The notes beneath the pieces are model-generated. The model was not told the origin of the DNA, did not search any database, and saw only the letters and a list, made by a program, of their open reading frames with translations. From contig SCFE01000007.1 of assembly GCA_004352715.1 (NCBI GenBank), forward strand, positions 1,525,377 through 1,589,376: 64,000 nt of DNA. Reading direction: 5' to 3'. How positions within the stretch are numbered: the first letter of the stretch is position 1; every line of letters starts with the position of its first letter. The stretch comes from Hofstenia miamia. Its lineage: Eukaryota; Xenacoelomorpha; Acoela. The translations under genes and the position numbers were made by a program. Shown here piece after piece: positions 24,163 to 36,100 of the stretch.

Positions 24163-25158
24163 TAGTTTGTATTAACTTTGACGGATTTAGATTGCATCTC
24201 ATTACATTTGCCAAATAGCACTTACCATTGCTTAGAGTGTTTTGACACTCTTAGACAAATGCTAAAATACTAAGCAAATACTCAAATGTGGTTACCATCC
24301 AACATCAAAAATAATCATTAGAAATATATGATATGGATGAAATTTATAAATATATATATATATATATATATTATAACACCATCTCTTGATAAGTGCTAAA
24401 TCTTAGGGCTTTAGAACACAACAATTTTAAATAACATCTCTTTTTGATGCCAAAATACAAAATTGAAATGCACAATGGTAATCTTTTATACTTGTACTTA
24501 TAGATTGGAGATACGCTTTTATAAAATGAAATTCATATTTTAGTAAGACTTCGGTTTTAAATAAAATTACATTTGGTATTTTAATTGAAATTTTGCATTT
24601 GTTAATTCAGCGCTGTCCTAAAAAACTGTGACTGTCTATATGAATTTGTATTACGTAGAAAATAATATGAGAATGTATGTAGAGATTATTGCTGTGTGTA
24701 CTGCCCTGCGGTGGACCGCAGTAGTGATTTGCATAATTATAACAACTGAAGATCTTAAATCAATTTATTTATTGATTTAATATAGATGTAAATCAACATT
24801 CCTTGGATATAAGCAACTATTAATTTGTATATTCAGTCCTCTATATCTAGAATAGGGACATATTTACATTCGTAAACCATTACTTTATGTCTTTTATAGT
24901 GCAATTAAAATATACAATGAATATATCCCAGTTTCTTAAGAACAACTCTGTAGATATATCGTTAGTAGGGAACTGATCTACAATCACGCTTGCCGTTGTG
25001 TGTTGTGTAGAATATTAAGTTTCGTAGTGTGCACAACATAGCATATTGTGTGGGAGATACAAATTCAGCTTCATAAAATCTACAATTTTGCATTTGATAC
25101 AAAAAATTTGTCATTTCTAATTTCCAAATTTTTTTACAAGCTAGTTGCTCTGTTATGT
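24163..25158. other. Upstream flank of the RING gene; AT-rich, (TA)n
   Basis: Presumed promoter side of the minus-strand RING gene. Contains a (TA)n microsatellite at about 24349-24372. No core promoter element is convincing, and no other gene was seen. Confidence 0.5.
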
Positions 25159-25166
25159 ATGCCATG

Positions 25167-25448
25167 CAGGCCCGTGGCTCGCATTTAAAACTTAAGGGGG
25201 GCATGGCCCCGCAAAGTCCAATAAATTAATCATAGTTTTATTCATATGAAATAGTTTTGCACTTTTTCATTGAATTTTTAAATAGAATGGCATTAGTATT
25301 TTATATATTTTAACTAAAATATATTCACTGTAACTTAGTTTCAGAATATTAGAATTAATACTATAGAGTTTTGTATCCAGGAGGAAGGGGGCCAAGTGGT
25401 TTAACAGGGAAGGCCATGCCCCCTGGCCCTCCCCTAGCCACGGCCCTG
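25167..25448. mobile_element. Non-autonomous hAT-type element, 282 bp
   Basis: Terminal inverted repeats CAGGCCCGTGGCT... and ...AGCCACGGCCCTG, flanked by a perfect 8-base duplication ATGCCATG at 25159-25166 and 25449-25456. Subterminal regions are G-rich on one side and C-rich on the other (GGGGGGCATGGCC / GGCCATGCCCCC). No ORF of its own. It is a different family from 8937-9455. Confidence 0.9.
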
Positions 25449-25456
25449 ATGCCATG

Positions 25457-27357
25457 TAAATGAATAAGTAATTGTAATCCAATGAGTTATTGCATGCAAT
25501 CTTACCATCAGGGGGCACTGTTTATGCGTGGGAATAGGTCAATATAATGTAGTCCCTAAATAGAAATTTTGCAATAAAATCTTTCAAATAGCTGCCTGCA
25601 AATATTTCTTTGAAATATGTTTTGATGAAATTTATAAATTACAAACATTTCAATAATTTTGGAATTTTCAATTCTGTCATTAAAGTCTTATTGAGAGATG
25701 TGTAAGCTAAATATAGTCAAATAAATAATTATTGTTATTATAATGTTGGAATGGCTTTGCTAGTATGTATACTCAGATGTCAGTTGGAATTGCATATTCT
25801 GCTAAATGTTTAATAATGAATATCTAACAATCACTAGATGCTCAAGACTAAACTGATTTTAGGAAAGCCTTCTTCAAACAAACACATGCCCCAGATTGTA
25901 ATTCCAAATCAGCTTTATGACTCATAGCTATCTACTTAACTGAAGATCCAACATTAACATAGAACTCAAGACCAACTATGCAAAAGCAAATCCCATGAAC
26001 TAATGATCATTCATATCTCAGCAAAGCTCAAGAATTGGCTTCTGAATTTCACTTTGTTAATGATGTCTCCACCTGGAAAAAACACAAAATTCACTGCCAT
26101 ATTTGAAAAATATTAAGCATGAATTATCAATAATGAAAACTAAATGGGAAATTTACATATCACTCTCATGAGCAACAAGTTAGCTATTGCTCCATAAAAA
26201 ATTTATGTGACAACAAATTCTCATTAAAATCAATGACAATATTCTGCTCTCATCTCTGTAGCTGCAACAGAAAATCCCAAACTCCACAGATACTTATTAT
26301 AGCAAATCCACAACATTTTTATTGGTCATCAAAAATGAAATTCTCTTTAATTACCACAATTGCTAATACCTAGAGTACTCATACAATGAAATGTCAACAT
26401 CTGTCAAATACAAAAATGATAGTACTCAACACATCCCCATTGAAATTCTTGAACTTACACTGCAGTTACAAAACCACAAGTCCGCCTTAACATCAATGCA
26501 ACCATTCTAACTCCACAGCATCAATTACAAATAGATGAAAATAACATTTGAAAACTAGGAGTCAACAATAACACCAAAAAGCTAGAATGGATAAAAATTT
26601 ACATATCAAACTATTTTACACAAGTCATTAAGCCAGAGCCTCCAAATGCCACTATAGCATCATAGCAGTATGCATTCTCTTAGGATACAGACTCACTAGC
26701 TTTCTATGCACCAAAGACTGGTTGAATTCTGATATTACCATGATGTTGTAACCACACTCATAAATTGCTCTTGATGTGGAATACACTACCTCAAAAATAC
26801 AGATCTATGATTTAAATGTTGAAAGATTCCAACCATGTTTATGTTCAAATTCTCTATAGGAGGACATAGTTCACAGACAGGTGAACTGTTGTGTTTCCAT
26901 GGGGATTCCTGGATGGAACTAACACCAATGCTAGTGCTATCTCTCAAGGAATGCATAGCAATAGAAAACAACTACTGCATACTATCACCACTTGTTTATA
27001 TCACAACAGAAAACCTATTGAGGAACAACTGGACTATGCTAAAACAAGCATCAACAAACTGCCTAACAAAGCACATATTCTTTTCTTAGGAATTGGAGAT
27101 CTTATGTGGTGCAATCATATTTAAGAAATTTTGCAGTACTATTATATATCAAAAAGTTTGGAAATACTCAGTATGATGAGAGCAAATATCTCAGATCCAG
27201 AGCTAATAACCAATGAAATTTTAAACAACAATATATCAATATTCATCAATAAAGTAAAGAATCACTGTAATCTACATTAGTGTTTATGGACTTAGTAATT
27301 TACAATGTTTCAATTTTACTAATTTGAAAAATTAAATTTTGTCAACCAGTGCTATAT
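25457..27357. other. Unassigned region, possibly old retroelement interior
   Basis: 25850-27240 is less AT-rich than its flanks and reads as broken frames on the plus strand, the longest 26891-27124 (77 residues). No motif of gag, protease, RT or integrase could be fixed. Because an LTR follows directly at 27358, an eroded LTR-element interior is possible but unproven. Confidence 0.3.
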
Positions 27358-28266
27358 TGTAGAATCACTCAGGGCCATTTATTTATTTTATTTTTACCTA
27401 TTGGCACTCTCTTTAATTAATTTGGTGCTATTTCCATCATTAATTTAGTGGTTTTTATCAATTTTCAGTGTTTGAAACTTAGTTTTCAAATTTATTATGA
27501 TTGTCCCTTTAATTAAAGAGTACATGTAATTGCTTGTTTAATTTTCAGGGGAAAAAGTGAATTTTGTAAACAGTAAATATTTACCTTTTTCTCTGTATAA
27601 ATTTGGGAATTCATTGTTGCAATTGTCAAATAAATCTCATTCTCACTGGATAACATTTGCTCTTTTATCATTTATTATACTGCTAACCCTTTTAGATCCA
27701 GTATTGATTTTATGATAATGAAACTGTAAGATCTGGCAATAATGTGGGAGGAACTCCACTGTGCCTGGGGCAATAACTTGCTCCTTGACAGATGTGAGCC
27801 CATATTGTGGTCACTTTAAGGCTATGTATAGCAATAGGAAATAAAAGAACTTCACTCTCAATTGATTGTACATGCACTTACAATCACACTATGCAAATAT
27901 AATATGCCATTGGCATATGCAAATATGTGGTAACTACACGTTATTAATATCTATTACATGAGCTGAGATAACAAGAACACTGAGCTAAATTTGTTTTACT
28001 GAGCTAGAAATTAAAATTGAGATGCACAATTAGCACCTTGGCTGGTAAGGATGGTTTCTAATGATTTGGCATTGGTGAGATGCTGAGTAAATTGGTCACT
28101 AGCTGGAATGCCTTCTTGGAAATGGTTTTGGTTCTTTTTTCTACAGTGAAATTGGCAAACTACCAATCTTCATTTGTTTTGTTAGAGTACAGGCCACTCT
28201 CAGCAATGGTAATTCTTCACAACCTTGGGCCAATCAAGCTGCTAGACATGCCCCATGATTCTACAA
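27358..28266 (+). mobile_element. Solo LTR, diverged member of the TGTAGA family
   Basis: Starts TGTAGAATCACTCAGG and ends CATGATTCTACA, with terminal TGTAGA/TCTACA. Flanked by ATAT on both sides (27354-27357 and 28267-28270), a plausible 4-base target duplication. 909 bases. The middle shares scattered similarity (for example the CCACTGTGCCTGGGGCAATAA region) with the LTR at 28935 and with the minus-strand fragment at 50052-50560. No primer-binding site or pol follows, so it appears to be solo. Confidence 0.6.
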
Positions 28267-28504
28267 TATTGGTCCTATAAAAATAAGTGCTTATATTTAT
28301 TATTTTTTATTAAAAGTAAACTTTGCTTACACTTTATTTTTTTACATTAATATAAATTAATGTTTTGCAAAACTGTCTCAACTTTGCTGTAAGGTACCTA
28401 GCAGTGGTAAAGCTTGTTTAGTATATCATTTAATACTAGAGCTAGGTGCATGCATAGGGTTTTTGCTGTTTTGTGATTCATTCATTGATTAAAATTGTTA
28501 TTAT

Positions 28505-28600
28505 TGTAGAATCAGGGGCTGAAACTGGAAAAGCATGAGGAACCTAGTGTCACAGCAGAAGATTACAAGAGTGACCATCTTGCATTAGCCCTGATTCTAG
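28505..28600. repeat. Small inverted-repeat element
   Basis: AGAATCAGGGGCT at 28508-28520 and AGCCCTGATTCT at 28587-28598 are near-perfect inverted ends around a 66-base middle. The TGTAGAATC start resembles the LTR family ends, so this could also be a rearranged LTR tip. Confidence 0.45.
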
Positions 28601-28934
28601 TGATAATTAAATAAGTAGAAAACATCAGTAATTCATCCAGGTAACTAGTAACTGTTTAGAAAGAAGACTTTCAGGGTGACTAATTTGTATGACATCATGC
28701 TGGAACAATGGCAGAGAGGAGGAATTTGCAATTTATTTTGAATGGTTCTACTCTATTTGTTTTACATTTTAAATTCTAGCTCAATAAACCATTCTCTGTT
28801 GTTTTCTTATCTCTCAGCTCATGTAATAATAGCATGTAATTACCATGCATTTGTGCTAGACAATGGCATATTATCATGTTACTGCGACAGATTTGTGCTA
28901 GACAATGGCATATTATCATCACAGTGCAAGTTAT

Positions 28935-29861
28935 TGTAGAGTCGCTCGGGGATTTTTCGAATTTATTCTTTTATTATATCTTTGTATTATTACGTCACCA
29001 TGACGTATCGATTAATTTCGATCCTAGTTTGCTATCGTTTAATTGATGTCCCCTCGTTGGTGCTTTTATTTTGCTCAAATTTAATTTTGCGAGGGAATTT
29101 AAAATTGATCATGTTAAACTACGTTGCTATCTAAAAGTTGTAAACAAAGGCAGGTAATGATGACATATTTTTGTATATAAACTGAGACAACTGTAGCGAA
29201 CGTTCAATAGACTTTGTCTACTCTTAACTGCCGTCTTTACCATTGTATTTCTTATTTATTTATTACTTTAAATGAAACTTATTGCTTAAGTCAGCAACAA
29301 TTCGGGAGTGCATTCACTAGCACTGGGCAACACGTTGCTTCTGGGGGTCTTTTGACTACCCAGTCCGAATTGTGGTTCATTAAGTTATGTATACGGTTAT
29401 GTATAAGGAAATAATAAATCTCTCGTTTGTATTTCAACACGTACATGCACTTATAAAACCTTACACTGTGATGATACCATGCTGTTGGCTAGCATGAATA
29501 TCTGGCAATTACAGATTATTTAATAGTGAGCTGAGAGATAACAATGAAAATGAGAGTTTGTATTTTTGAAGTGAGATAGAAATTAAGCAAGTGAGACAAA
29601 TAGGGTAGCACCAGTCAATAGGTTAAGCACTTTACTTCTGGATGTTCTGCTTTGGCTGGAAGCCATAGGAATTGGTCATCTTGATTCTTACCTAAAAGTA
29701 GTTCTGTTACTTGGATGAATTACCAATGTTACATCTATATGTTATAAATTCTGTGTTATTCCTTTTTCCAGAATCATGGCTGTTATGTAAACACTATTTA
29801 AACCTTCTGCGGAGTTAATTACGTTTCTAGTTAAGTTTCCCTACCAGCCAATGATTCTACA
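28935..29861 (+). mobile_element. Solo gypsy LTR (same family as the elements at 41-50 kb)
   Basis: 927 bases starting TGTAGAGTCGCTCGGG and ending CCAATGATTCTACA. Its last 410 bases match 49641-50049 closely, and its end matches the minus-strand LTR at 44383-44529. No target duplication is visible (TTAT against ATAG) and no internal region is attached. A TATA-like TATATAAACTG lies near 29174. A 29-base direct repeat (GCTAGACAATGGCATATT block) lies just upstream at about 28850 and 28891. Confidence 0.8.
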
Positions 29862-32800
29862 ATAGTGCTAAAATTTTCCATTTTAAACTCTGGTTCTTAA
29901 AATCTCATCTCATTTTCCAAAATGTTTTTCTTTATTTATCAACTATTGCCACTGTTCCTGCACACACATATATAATGTGGCATAACTGCATCAATTATCT
30001 GTTTTATTTTCAACATTGATGAATTTAGGTCTTTTGTAAACTGTGCAATTATAGCTTAAATATTTCCATTAAATTATTACACAGTATTTTTGATAGCTTA
30101 AAATTTTATTGTACAGAACCTGCTTAATTTACTCATGTTAACAACAGAGTACTATTGTTTGATTCCTTGACTAGTTTCATTTGTATAAATATGTGTGATT
30201 TATTCATTTTTTTGAGAGACAGTTATTCTCAGAAAATCCTTTTTTACTTTATTATCTTGACTTTACTTTTATAAAATATGTTTCTAATTTTTCAACTGCA
30301 TCATTAAAGGACACCTATTCAGTGAACAATCTGTTTAATGGCCATCTTTTAATTAGGGTAGGCAAATTGTTAGAGCACTTGTACTGCTATTCATCCATAA
30401 TTAAATTTATTATTATTGCTTTCACTGAATTTGCATGAGATGAGAAATGCAATGAGCTTAGGTTACTTTTGCCTAGCACTTAGGTTCACTAATTTCACCT
30501 AAAAGTTAAGGCTTCTTGTTTCTTAATCTAATTAGGGATCTTGTCTTATATGACTCTTCTAAAAGGTTATCTGTATTAAGTCAGCTGAGTGTGGCCACTC
30601 TTCCCTAAAATGATCTCCTGTTTACTTTTAACTTTAATAAGAATAGGGTATAACACCAGAAAGAGTTAGTTAATTTTGTAGCATCAGTCAATCCAAGCAT
30701 CAACTCAAATCCCTCAATGAGATAGAATAGTAGGAATGCATGCTGATTTCTCAATGATACCACAGTAAGCTTCTTATAAAAAATAATTTAGTGACAATGA
30801 AGGGCTTATGACTCAGGAAAATTTATATTGCTGCAGCTTGTCATACAAATTGTAATTCCTAATGTGGATTTTATTGAAGACATCATATTTGAAAAATGCA
30901 GATAAGACCTTATGGGGATAAATTTGCTTCTTCAAAATTCAGCCTTATTAAAGCTAGAGCTTAGAAATTTTCCATTATTCTGGAAAAAATCCTTTGCCTG
31001 AGTTCCAAGTAATCAGTATTGACACATGTAGATAAAAACAGTTTAAAGATAACCCTTAACAGGTTTTTTTGATTGGTATATGAAAATTTTTCTTCTTTGT
31101 TTTGGTAGTGGTGCCAAGGAAGTTCTCTTGAAAAAAAGATGGTTGCAGGTAGTAATATTTTCATATCAGTTGGTGGTGACAACTATTGGTTGTCAGAGAG
31201 AGCTGTGCTAAGTTGTGCAATGTAAATTTAAGTTTCTAATTTAAAGACCTTCTTGATTTTTATTGTTTTTCATAGCTATTACTAGGCTAACATTAGTGTG
31301 AAATCCTTTCCAATTACTTCATAGTCAGGGACATCACTTAGCAGTACTGCAAAAATAGCAGTGTAGTGACTCAACCTCTAAGAGCTCAATCAAAAGTAGG
31401 AGTTTCAACAATATCTATACCAAAGGATTGTTACAAGCTATAATGATTCTAACCTACTCTATTTTGGGAAAAACAAAGATTAGATGAATTTGAAAATACA
31501 TGTTCATCTAGCTGAAGCAGAGGCATCGATGTATGCAATGCTTAGTACTTTGAAGTTACAAATAAAAGAAAAAAATAAAATAATATGGAGAAATGCAGTA
31601 TATATATATGATAATCTAAATATGAAAAATTTACAAGAGCTAAAATTCAAGATGGTTAACCAAATTGCTCTTGTCACATTCCATTGTACCTGAACTTTGC
31701 AGAAAAAATTAGAAATGCATGTACATAAAATTATAGCTGTACTAACATTTTCATTCAAGGAAATGTAATAAAAACAAGGTAAATAAAACATATGCAAATA
31801 AAATATCAATTTTTTATATTGCTTTTGTGTTAATATTCTCATTTCCATTGCATGACAATCTTAAACAAATAGGTTTGATCTTTCATTCCTAATAAGGTTT
31901 TTGTAAATGCTTAGAAAATTTTAGCAACCCTCCTCAAATTGGTCAGACCAAATAGAAGTTTGGGGAAAATATGGCACGATCACTTAACTAGCTACAATGT
32001 TATTCAGCAAATTTGTTTAGTATAATATAATCGTTGTCTCTGTATATATTTTAATAATTTTAATTTTCAATTTGATAAGTACTTTACAATTGCTTTGTTT
32101 ATGGGGATTATTCCAATGTCAATTACAATTGTATTTTGGCTTTGCAGTGTTTAAACAGATCGTTTTTCTTTTGATTGCGGAATGGTTTTTATGCATTCTT
32201 GGGTCACCGTCATTCCATATAGATTGTCTTTAGCATAACAATTCTGCGTTCAAAAAATATATTACAATTTAGACATGGTGTAAAAAATACTTCTGATATC
32301 AAAGTGTAATTGACTAAATGGCAGATAGTTAACATAGTTGTAGCTAGTTTTTATAAGTAAAAAATGTGTTACACTATATGAAATTTGTGGAATAACTCTT
32401 TTAGTAATTTAATGTTTCCTAGGCATCTTTACCTTATAAAAACAATATTTAGGCTAGATCAACCACTTTTTTATTATTTGATTAATTTGTAACTATAAGT
32501 GAAATTTTTTAATTCTTAATACAGTTTCAAATATCGCGCTATTGAATTTTAAAGGGATTCGTTGCGAATGCTCTAAATACGCTCAATTGAGCAATGAAAC
32601 CACAATGTTATCTGTTGATTGGCAGATATGCACTTTTTAATTGCTGCGTCATTACATATTTTTGAAGATATTAGTAAATGCATCATTTTGGTTTAGAAGA
32701 GAAAAGTTAGTATTAGAAATTCTTTAAATTGTTTTTTTGTTTATTTTATTATACCTTAGCGACATTTCTAAAATTATGCAAGTTTAGATAATGCACCAAT

Positions 32801-33159
32801 GTTCTGCTTTAAATGTATGTTACTTCGAAAATTCGCTTTATAGAGGCCCATTACATTTTTAATCTTTAACTTAGAGAAAATACAGATTAACACGTATTTC
32901 ATTGGAAACATATATAAGTAGATAAAATTTCATTGAAATTGGACCAATAATAATATGTATCATATGCATAACAAAGTATTAAATTTCTTTTGTAATCTTA
33001 ATATCAATGTGATTGCAACACGTACTTTTCCGACTATGTAATTATTTTATTTATATTTATTATAATTATATTTAATTTTGCATTTCCATAAACATTTCAA
33101 ATTGCAGTAAATTTTTCTCAGTTCGCAAACTTGTAAGTCATCGCAAATTTAGTTTTAGA
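29862..33159. other. Intergenic DNA upstream of ADRM1
   Basis: No supported gene. Bases about 30430-30545 resemble 50575-50700 (GCATGAG...GCAATGAGCTTAGGTT, later TCTAATTAGGG), marking a dispersed repeat. The last kilobase is the presumed ADRM1 promoter side; a TTTAG stands one base before its start codon. Confidence 0.5.
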
Positions 33160-36100
33160 ATGGCAGCCTTGTTTACATCTGGCAGTTCTTCCAGAGATTC
33201 CGGTAACAATTTAGTTGAATTTAAGGCTGGTAAAATGTTTATGCGAGGAAAAATGGTTCATCCTGATAAACGTAAGGGATTGTTTTACATTCACAAAGAG
33301 AAAGAGAACATGCTAACGCATGTCTGTTGGAAAGATCGTACATCTGGTGTCGTGGAGGATGATTTAATTGTTTTTCCAGATGATTGCGAATTTAAAAGAG
33401 TTAATAAGTGTTCAACTGGGAGAGTATTTTTACTAACCTTTCAATCAAATAAGAAGAAACTTTTCTTCTGGATGCAGGTATGTAATATTTACAATTATGT
33501 GTGCATGCAAACGAATATATATATATATATATATATATATAGATATATATATATATAATTTTACAAACCTTGCGCTTTGTACAATTCCCACGCATACTTG
33601 CGCTTTGTACACCTTATTAAGTTTAAATTAAATTTCTAATACTATGCATTTTTGTAGCTTTTAAGTTATGGCAATTGGTAATTATAATTAGTATTTTGAT
33701 ATATAATGCTTTTTTGACCAGAGGCAACAAATTTGAGAAAAAAGTTAGCGTAATCCGCAGCCTTGCTCTTTGTACACAAAATCCACGCATACTTGCGCTT
33801 TGTACAAACACGTTCTTATCAAAATCACTTATTTCAACAAACACTTGTGCTCGAAATTATAACTTAAAAAACTCGAGAAGGCTTGATTTACTTTCGAATG
33901 AATTTTTAAGCCAGTAGTAACGTTAGTAGTGACTTAATTTGATCTTACCGCTGTAGGTTACTGGGGATTAGTTGCAATAACTCATTTAAGTGACTGTTGA
34001 GGTCTAGTTTCAAGTTCACTATGTAGTCGCAGCCAATCAAGCATTGCATGCAATTAGGCAGTCATACAAACAATGAGCTACTAACTGGCACATACTCGAT
34101 AGATAAATCTAGTTACTAGTAAGTTACTGGTGAGTTTCTAGCCTAGTAAGTTTCAAGGGTACTGCAAATTGCCATAGCTAATCTCAGCAATTAATTGAAC
34201 TCAACGTGCCTAGGTGTAGTAACATAACTGTTTCTTACTGAATCTTCTAAATAAGAAGCCTGTATTAAATGCAATATCTATGTTATAGGTATTATGTACT
34301 ATATATACTTAACTGGCAAAGTCGATGTGATTTACAATTTACGCGTCTATTTATAGTGGTTAATGTGCCTGGTGTGCAAAGAGTAATTATGTTGAAGGTT
34401 TCGAATGTGCTAATAATTTTCAAACTGTATATTTAGGTGCGCTTGCGTTTTTTAAAGATTACAAGAGAATTTTTGAGAAAGTGTGCAAAACGCAATTGTA
34501 CTTGCAATTATTTTATAGATAAACGTTTTATTAAAAATGTGTGAATTTAAACTGAACTGGTAACTTGCGCTTTGTGCTATGGGAAAGTAATTGACATTGA
34601 TAATGAAACTGAAATTTAGAATAATTCAAATTTTATGGTATTTTCGAGTGGATTTTCGATCGAGTTCGAGCTCGAGTATTGATGATTTCTCTTCCGAGTT
34701 TTTCCAATCGAGTTATGCGAGCTTATTTGAGTTCGAGTTCTTAGCATTCCCAGTTTTCGAAAACCCTGCGCCAAACTCCAAAAATCTTATGCGCCACCGG
34801 TGGCTCATATGCCATGCTCAGAGAAAATGTTATTTGGGCGATTTCATGTAACGGATATTACGAACCTTACCAAGTTTTTGAAATATGGAAGGATTTAACT
34901 TCCTGTAATCATAATTATACTTGTTGCATGTAAAAATGCTAAAAAATATAATTGCTGGGAAAAACCTATACAAATGTACATATTTTTGAAAAATTCAAGC
35001 ATAAGTTAATAAAAAATAATCAATTTTCAATGTAGAAAGAACAATTTGAAAATTTAATAACAGGGGCATTAAAGCATGGAATCGCCCATATACCACCGGT
35101 GGTTCTTTGGCGTTTAATGTGTCAAAACAAACTGTCTAAAACACATACTAAAGAAAACAAATAAAACACGCTTAATTTCTTTGTATAAACACCTATTTTT
35201 TCAACTACTAATTTCGCAGATGTTTTAAAAGCTGCCGCTATTTCCTCTTATTTTTTAACTAGACCCTCCCGCAAAAAATCACTAATATAATAATAGAGGA
35301 ATTGTGTATATTAAAGATATAGTAAATGATTGTATTATCTTGAAGGAAAACTAAGCTAAAATGTTGTTTTTTCATCTACTTAATTGCTATTAAAAATACA
35401 ACTGCGTGACTTTTTTCTGAATATTTCTAATTTAGTATTTTCAAATAGTGCAAATTTCTGTAGAAATTCCATTCTCAGTAATGAGAACCGTTCTGGTTTA
35501 GTATTGAACTATGGACCACCAAAATGTCACTGTGGACCCCAATCTGCTATTTGTTTGTGTGAACGCCCAGTATAGTTATATGGACCCTAAGGTCCATGTG
35601 GACCCATTTTGGGAACCACTTATTTAGATGAAACGCTGATTTGTTCAATTAAGTTCTTCCAGAAAAGGTTCTAAAGATGCTGTTTCGCACCCCGGCTAGT
35701 ATTCCTATCTAAGCAGCCTAAAAATTAACTTCTTTCAGTTAACATTTATTATATATTCTCATTTTTTGTTTTCCTCTTTCATCAAAGAAATAAACAACGA
35801 CGCAATTTTTACTTTAAAAACCGTTTTAAACGTTTTAAGCCACCAACCCTCAGATTGCGTATATTGTTCATATCAGAATGCCTTTTTACTTTTATATAGC
35901 TATGTCTAGGAACCAAAAACTGATAAGGATGACGAATATGAAAAAAAGGTAAACAAATTGCTAAACGATCAAGGAGATTCGAATGAAATGCTTTCTGGTG
36001 AACTATCCCAACTTGCCAGTGTGATTGGTCCACAAGTATGATTTTGATATAGTAATACTTGTATTGATTATAGTATAGTTGAAATCTAGTTTTTATTTTA

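Noticed and set aside
26835-27124. Overlapping ORFs of 77-84 residues
   Set aside because: No recognisable domain, no splice context, and surrounding frames are broken; left as unassigned possible retroelement interior.
34650-34745. Cluster of TCGAGTTCGAG-like words
   Set aside because: A simple-sequence patch in ADRM1 intron 1; no regulatory site could be argued from it.
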